Shown piece by piece: positions 59,796-64,000 of a stretch of DNA of 64,000 nt. The notes beneath the pieces were generated by a model, which made no database searches, was not told the origin of the DNA, and was given only the letters and a program-made list of their open reading frames with translations. This DNA comes from an uncultured Erysipelotrichaceae bacterium (GTDB taxonomy: Bacteria; Bacillota_I; Bacilli_A; RFN20; CAG-826): contig CADCDA010000002.1 of assembly GCA_902800025.1 (NCBI GenBank), forward strand, positions 1 to 64,000, given 5' to 3'. The position numbers and the translations under genes were made by a program. Position 1 is the first letter of the stretch; the number at the start of each line of letters is the position of its first letter.

Positions 59796-60302
59796 ATGAA
59801 AACATTAGTCGTTTACTTTTCACGAACTGGTGAAAACAGTGTTAATGGTGAACTTGAAATCATCACTAAAGGTTTTACTGAAATCGTCGCTGAAAAGATC
59901 GCTCAAAAAGTAGGAGCAGAATTATATAAATTAGAACCAGAAATTCCTTATCCAACAAACTACGAGGAATGTGTTAAAAGAAGCAGAATTGAAGATCAAT
60001 ACAATGAGAAAGTTAAATATTTACATCCTCTTTCATCTTTAGATGAATACGATGTGATTTATCTTGGTTTCCCATGTTGGTGGAGAACTTATCCTCGTAT
60101 TGTTGCTTCTTTTATTAGAGACCATAACTGGTTAGGAAAAACTGTTTACCCATTTGCCACTAATGAAGAAGGGGCTCTTGGGATGGCAGAGATGGAACTT
60201 AAAGGCTCTTTAAGAGGTGCCTTAATTAAAAAAGGATTTGCCTGTAAAGGTAGTGAAGTAAATAACATTGATGACAAGCTTAATGCTTGGATAGGAGCGT
60301 AA
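59796..60302 (+). CDS. Flavodoxin
   Basis: The 168-residue FMN protein is a small electron carrier. The N-terminal phosphate loop YFSRTGENS (about 7-15) matches flavodoxin_4-type proteins. The FMN-stacking loop lies in GFPCWWRTYPR (near 90) with aromatic residues, and FATNEEGALG is near residue 123. There is no other domain. Three bases separate its stop from the flavodiiron gene, so it is in the same operon and may feed electrons to that enzyme. It may alternatively serve other anaerobic reactions. A GAGGT site precedes the ATG. Confidence 0.88.
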   Translation: MKTLVVYFSRTGENSVNGELEIITKGFTEIVAEKIAQKVGAELYKLEPEIPYPTNYEECVKRSRIEDQYNEKVKYLHPLSSLDEYDVIYLGFPCWWRTYPRIVASFIRDHNWLGKTVYPFATNEEGALGMAEMELKGSLRGALIKKGFACKGSEVNNIDDKLNAWIGA

Positions 60303-60304
60303 TT

Positions 60305-62110
60305 ATGCAAAACGTTACAAAAGATATTTTCTATGTTGGTGTAAATGATCACGATATCGACTTATTTGAAGGACAATATGTCGTTCCTTTAGGAATGGCC
60401 TATAACTCATATGTCATCGTTGATGACCTAGTGGTCGTTATGGACACAGTGGACCAACACTTCACAAAAGAATGGCTAAAAAACATTAAAGAAGTATTGG
60501 GCGCTAGAAATCCTGACATCTTAGTGGTTCAACATATGGAACCAGACCATTCCGCAAATATTATTAATTTCTTAAAAGAATATCCAAATGCAAAAGTTTT
60601 AGGAAACGCGAAAACCTTTAAGATGATGGAACAATTCTTCCACGAAGAAATTAAAAACAGAATCGTTGTCAACGAAGGTGATACCTTAAATATTGGTAAA
60701 CATACATTAACATTTGTCTTTGCACCTATGGTGCACTGGCCAGAAGTTATGGTTACATATGATAGCTATGACAAGGTCTTATTCTCTGCGGATGGCTTTG
60801 GCAAATTCGGAGCAAATGATGTCGAAGATCCTGAAGGATGGGATTGTGAAGCTCGTCGATATTATTTCGGTATTGTTGGTAAATATGGACCACAAGTTCA
60901 AGCTTTATTAAAGAAAGCCGCAACTTTAGATATTCAAATCATCTGTCCATTACACGGACCAGTCCTTGATAAAGATTTAGGTCATTATTTAAAACAATAT
61001 GACACATGGAGTTCTTATAGAACTGAATCAGAAGGTGTCGCTGTTTTCTATACCTCAGTGTATGGACACACTAAAGAAGCGGTTGAATTCTTATGCGAAG
61101 AACTTAAAAGAAATGGTTGCCCAAAAGTCGCTTGTAGTGATTTAGCAAGAGAAGATATGCCTGAATGTGTTGAAGACGCATTTAGATATGGAAAAATCGT
61201 TTTAGCGACTACCACATATAACGCTGGTATCTTCCCATGGATGGAAACATTTATCGGCCATTTAGTAGAAAGAAATTTCCAAAACAAGAAGATTGGTTTA
61301 ATTGAAAATGGTACATGGGCTCCTCTCGCCGCTAAAGTGATGAGTGAAAAGCTATCTGGCTGTAAAAACATTGAAATAGTGGAACCAAAAGTTAGAATCC
61401 TTTCTAGCATGTCTGAAGAGAATAAGAAACAAATTTCTGCTTTAGCAGAAGTGTTATGCTTAGACTATAAAGCTCATAAAGAAATCAAAGAAGAAAAGAA
61501 ACCAGAATTAGATCCAAAAGCCTTATTTAAGATTGGATATGGTTTATATGTTGTTACATCTAAAGATGGTAATAAAGATAATGGTTTAATCGTGAACACT
61601 GTTTCTCAATTAACAGACACTCCTTTAAGAGTGGCGGTCAATATCAATAAAGCTAACTATTCACACGATTTAATTAAAAAGACTGGTGTTCTAAACGTTA
61701 ACTGTTTAAACGTTGAAGCCCCATTCTCTATTTTCCAACAATTCGGATTTGTCTCTGGAAAAGATAAGAACAAATTTGAAGGACAAGAAATCATTCGTAG
61801 TGAAAATGGTTTAGCGGTTTTAGATAAATGTATTAACGCCTTTATTTCCTTAAAGGTTGATAACTATGTTGATTTAGGAACACACGGAATGTTTATCTGC
61901 ACGGTTACTGAAAGTAAGATTATTAATAATGTTGAAACGATGACATATAATTATTATCAAGCGAATGTCAAACCAAAACCTGACACTCAAAAGAAAAAAG
62001 GATATGTTTGTAAAGTGTGTGGTTATGTTTATGAAGGAGACGAATTACCAGATGATATCGTCTGTCCACTTTGTAAGCATGGCGCAGCAGACTTTGAACC
62101 AATTCAATAA
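60305..62110 (+). CDS. Four-domain flavodiiron protein (FDP-flavodoxin-flavin reductase-rubredoxin)
   Basis: Flavodiiron proteins reduce O2 or NO to protect anaerobes. The 601-residue form carries, in order, a diiron beta-lactamase domain (1-243), a flavodoxin domain (about 244-395), a flavin-reductase-like domain (about 415-545) and a rubredoxin (about 552-598, CKVCG and CPLCK). The diiron ligands are complete: H77, E79, H82, H144, D163, H217. The FMN loop is YTSVYGHTKE. Fusion of both the reductase and the rubredoxin should allow electrons to pass from NAD(P)H to the diiron site within one chain. I use the ATG at 60305, 2 bases after the flavodoxin stop. A separate rubredoxin follows. Confidence 0.95.
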   Translation: MQNVTKDIFYVGVNDHDIDLFEGQYVVPLGMAYNSYVIVDDLVVVMDTVDQHFTKEWLKNIKEVLGARNPDILVVQHMEPDHSANIINFLKEYPNAKVLGNAKTFKMMEQFFHEEIKNRIVVNEGDTLNIGKHTLTFVFAPMVHWPEVMVTYDSYDKVLFSADGFGKFGANDVEDPEGWDCEARRYYFGIVGKYGPQVQALLKKAATLDIQIICPLHGPVLDKDLGHYLKQYDTWSSYRTESEGVAVFYTSVYGHTKEAVEFLCEELKRNGCPKVACSDLAREDMPECVEDAFRYGKIVLATTTYNAGIFPWMETFIGHLVERNFQNKKIGLIENGTWAPLAAKVMSEKLSGCKNIEIVEPKVRILSSMSEENKKQISALAEVLCLDYKAHKEIKEEKKPELDPKALFKIGYGLYVVTSKDGNKDNGLIVNTVSQLTDTPLRVAVNINKANYSHDLIKKTGVLNVNCLNVEAPFSIFQQFGFVSGKDKNKFEGQEIIRSENGLAVLDKCINAFISLKVDNYVDLGTHGMFICTVTESKIINNVETMTYNYYQANVKPKPDTQKKKGYVCKVCGYVYEGDELPDDIVCPLCKHGAADFEPIQ

Positions 62111-62125
62111 AGAAAGGAGCCTCAT

Positions 62126-62284
62126 ATGAAATACGTTTGTACTGCATGCGGATTCGTCTATGACGAAGAAGTCGGAGATCCAGATAACGGAATTGCTCCT
62201 GGCACAAAATTTGAAGTCCTTCCAGACACCTATATGTGTCCATGGTGTGGACAAGGTAAAGAAGTCTTTGAAAAACAAGAATAA
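62126..62284 (+). CDS. Rubredoxin
   Basis: The 52-residue one-iron electron carrier is typical: [19 protein letters not shown] (Cys 5 and 8) and CPWCG (Cys 38 and 41), all four Fe ligands present. GAAAGGAG precedes the ATG by 6 bases. It follows the flavodiiron gene by 15 bases. It thus supplies a free rubredoxin in addition to the fused copy. The gene is short but unmistakable. Confidence 0.96.
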   Translation: MKYVCTACGFVYDEEVGDPDNGIAPGTKFEVLPDTYMCPWCGQGKEVFEKQE

Positions 62285-62295
62285 CAACATAGAAC

Positions 62296-62321
62296 GACCC
62301 TCTTAATTGAGGGTCTTTTCT
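62296..62321 (+). terminator. Terminator of the flavodiiron-rubredoxin operon
   Basis: GACCCTC (62296-62302) pairs with GAGGGTC (62309-62315), followed by TTTT. Confidence 0.9.
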
Positions 62322-62330
62322 TAAAACTAT

Positions 62331-62358
62331 TTGCATTATAAAACGAATAATGTATAGT
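62331..62358 (+). promoter_or_regulatory. Promoter of alaS
   Basis: TTGCAT (62331-62336), 16-base spacer, TATAGT (62353-62358), start near 62365. Confidence 0.6.
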
Positions 62359-62364
62359 AATTAA

Positions 62365-62577
62365 TGAAATTGAGGGAAAGAAATTTATTTCTTCTACTAA
62401 TAGAGAAACGTTACAAGGCTGGAATAACGTAGTAGAGATTAAATGGGCCACTCCCTGACAAGTGGGTAATGCCACCGTTAAGTTAACGAGATAACTATTA
62501 AATAAGAGTCTATCCCAATAAGGATAGGAAATAGGATGGTATCGCGGAGTAATTCGTTCCTATATAGGAACGTTTTT
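62365..62577 (+). promoter_or_regulatory. T-box riboswitch of alaS
   Basis: The leader contains the T-box core AGGATGGTATCGCGG (62534-62548) whose UGGU pairs with the ACCA end of tRNA-Ala. A terminator CGTTCC (62555-62560) with GGAACG (62567-62572) and T run follows. Stem I is closed by AGGGA (62373-62377) with TCCCT (62452-62456), has a GGCUG terminal loop (62417-62421), and stem III is CTATCC/GGATAG. The triplet GCC followed by A (62447-62450) lies where the specifier should be, fitting alanine. Uncharged tRNA-Ala should prevent termination and raise AlaS. Confidence 0.9.
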
Positions 62578-62597
62578 ATATGTTTGGAGGGTAATAT

Positions 62598-64000
62598 ATG
62601 AAAAAGATGTCTTCAAGTGAAATTAGACAAATGTGGTTAGACTTCTTTAAAAGCAAAGGTCACCATGTTGAACCAGGTAGTTCTTTGATTCCAAAAAATG
62701 ATCCAACTTTACTTTGGATTAACGCCGGGGTTGCGGCATTAAAAAAATATTTTGATGGAAGTGAAGTTCCACCAAGTAGAAGAATCACAAACGCTCAAAA
62801 GAGTATTAGAACTAACGATATTGAAAATGTTGGTGACGCCACTCACTTAACATTCTTTGAAATGTTAGGAAACTTTTCTATCGGTGATTATTTTAGAAAA
62901 GAAGTCATACCATGGGCGTGGGAACTTTTAACAAGCGAAGAATGGTTTAACTTTCCAAAGGAAAGATTATATGTTACCTATCATCCAGATGATTTAGAAA
63001 CTAAAAAATGCTGGATTGAAGCAGGGGTTGATGAAACTCATTTAATTAAGAAAGAAGATAACTTTTGGGAAATTGGTGAAGGACCATGTGGACCAGACAC
63101 TGAAGTTCATTTTGATCGTGGCGAAAAATTTGATCCTGAACATGTCGGAGTTAAATTACTCGTTGATGATTTACCAAACTCTCGATATGTTGAAATTTGG
63201 AATATCGTTTTCTCTCAATTCAATAGTGAAGTTGGAAAGAAAAGAAGCGAATATAAAGAACTTCCAAGCAAAAACATCGATACTGGCGCTGGATTAGAAA
63301 GATTTGCGTGTGTCATTCAAGAAACCGACACTGCCTATGAAACAGATTTATTCTGGCCAATTATTCAAAAGACCGAATTAATTTCTAAAAAAGAATATGC
63401 CTCTAATCGACGTGCATTTAGAGTTATCGCTGACCATATTAGAACCATCACATTCGCTTTAGCGGATGGTGAAATGTTCTCTAACGAAGGTAGAGGATAT
63501 GTTTTAAGAAGATTACTTAGACGCGCAGAAAGATATGGACACGTTTTAGGCATTAATCATTCTTTCTTATATGAACTTGTAGAAGTCGTCGCTGAAATCA
63601 TGAAATCATATTATCCTTATCTTTTAGATAAGAAAGAATATATTAGTAAGATGATTCAGGCTGAAGAAGAAAAATTCTTAAAGACTTTACAAAATGGTGA
63701 AAACTTACTTCTTTCTCTTATCAAAGATAGTAAATCATTATCTGGCAAAGATATGTTTAAGTTATATGACACCTTTGGATTCCCAAAAGAATTGACATTA
63801 GAGATTTGTGAAGAACATGGTGTCACTGTTGATATTGATGAATTCAACGAAGAGATGAATAAGCAAAAAGAAAGAGCGAGAGCCGCTCGTGGTGATTTGC
63901 AATCCATGAATAAGCAATCAATCGATTTAATGAACTTCACTCAAGAAAGCAAATTCGATTATGAAGCGACAGAACTTGAAAGCGAAGTTATCGGTTTATT
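62598..64000 (+). CDS. alaS: Alanyl-tRNA synthetase (5' part, cut by window end)
   Basis: AlaS charges tRNA-Ala. About 467 residues are visible from the ATG at 62598, preceded by TGGAGGG; the 3' end is outside. The class II catalytic domain is intact: [16 protein letters not shown] at the start, then [16 protein letters not shown] (motif 2 region), [27 protein letters not shown] (shown in part) and [14 protein letters not shown] (motif 3). The tRNA-recognition domain starts with [20 protein letters not shown]-like sequence. The editing domain and C-Ala lie beyond the window. T-box control in its leader matches its function. Confidence 0.97.
   Translation, partial: MKKMSSSEIRQMWLDFFKSKGHHVEPGSSLIPKNDPTLLWINAGVAALKKYFDGSEVPPSRRITNAQKSIRTNDIENVGDATHLTFFEMLGNFSIGDYFRKEVIPWAWELLTSEEWFNFPKERLYVTYHPDDLETKKCWIEAGVDETHLIKKEDNFWEIGEGPCGPDTEVHFDRGEKFDPEHVGVKLLVDDLPNSRYVEIWNIVFSQFNSEVGKKRSEYKELPSKNIDTGAGLERFACVIQETDTAYETDLFWPIIQKTELISKKEYASNRRAFRVIADHIRTITFALADGEMFSNEGRGYVLRRLLRRAERYGHVLGINHSFLYELVEVVAEIMKSYYPYLLDKKEYISKMIQAEEEKFLKTLQNGENLLLSLIKDSKSLSGKDMFKLYDTFGFPKELTLEICEEHGVTVDIDEFNEEMNKQKERARAARGDLQSMNKQSIDLMNFTQESKFDYEATELESEVIGL

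Overview
The window comes from a low-G+C, probably anaerobic gut-type Bacillota, of the Mollicutes-like Bacilli kind (Erysipelotrichia, Acholeplasma or RF39-type lineages). The evidence is A+T-rich DNA, a Bacillus-like nusA-rimP-infB order, a T-box before alaS, CIRCE operators, BspA-type leucine-rich surface proteins, LicD, and a flavodiiron/rubredoxin oxygen-defence cluster. The standard bacterial code fits: Trp is TGG throughout, and TGA ends brnT and the YhhN gene. The exact taxon cannot be fixed from sequence alone.

Region 1 (1-5.6 kb) is accessory. It holds an IS3-family transposase without its orfA, a secreted protein whose mature part is strikingly G+C-rich, two tandem Nif11-leader peptides with zinc-ribbon cores, a BrnT/BrnA toxin-antitoxin pair, a roughly 330-nt highly structured RNA on the minus strand that I cannot assign to a family, and a second secreted protein. 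Three promoters here share a GTGAC direct-repeat element at a fixed distance from the -10 box, so the Nif11 peptides and the secreted protein look like one regulon. A 29-bp repeat lies at both sides of the BrnTA/RNA/secreted-protein block.

Region 2 (5.6-25.2 kb) is envelope and signalling. A MATE exporter and an acyltransferase are followed by a diguanylate cyclase behind a class-I c-di-GMP riboswitch. A second such riboswitch precedes a 10-kb operon of three huge exported proteins: a protein with eight WNGSSW-type repeats, a GLUG-like fibre protein and a BspA-type LRR protein. From the pairing of terminator arms I infer opposite polarity, OFF for the cyclase and ON for the surface operon. 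Then come an aldehyde dehydrogenase/YhhN pair (possible plasmalogen turnover) and a GGDEF-EAL protein with a degenerate GGDEF. Production, breakdown and sensing of c-di-GMP are thus all within 17 kb.

Region 3 (25.2-64 kb) is mostly core: enolase, recN, htpG under two CIRCE sites, a HAD/Sel1/LRR-membrane/LicD group, the rimP-nusA-ylxR-infB-rbfA operon with a leader attenuator, truB-ribF, rpsO, a lipase-like protein, pnp, a glycerol-3-phosphate dehydrogenase-type trio, an RNase J homologue with altered metal ligands, ftsK/spoIIIE, pullulanase, plsC, an rRNA/tRNA m5C methylase, pdp-dtd-mnmA, flavodoxin, a four-domain flavodiiron protein, rubredoxin, and T-box-controlled alaS (cut by the window end). 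Many genes start 4-9 bases after a TATAAT-like box, which suggests widespread leaderless transcription.
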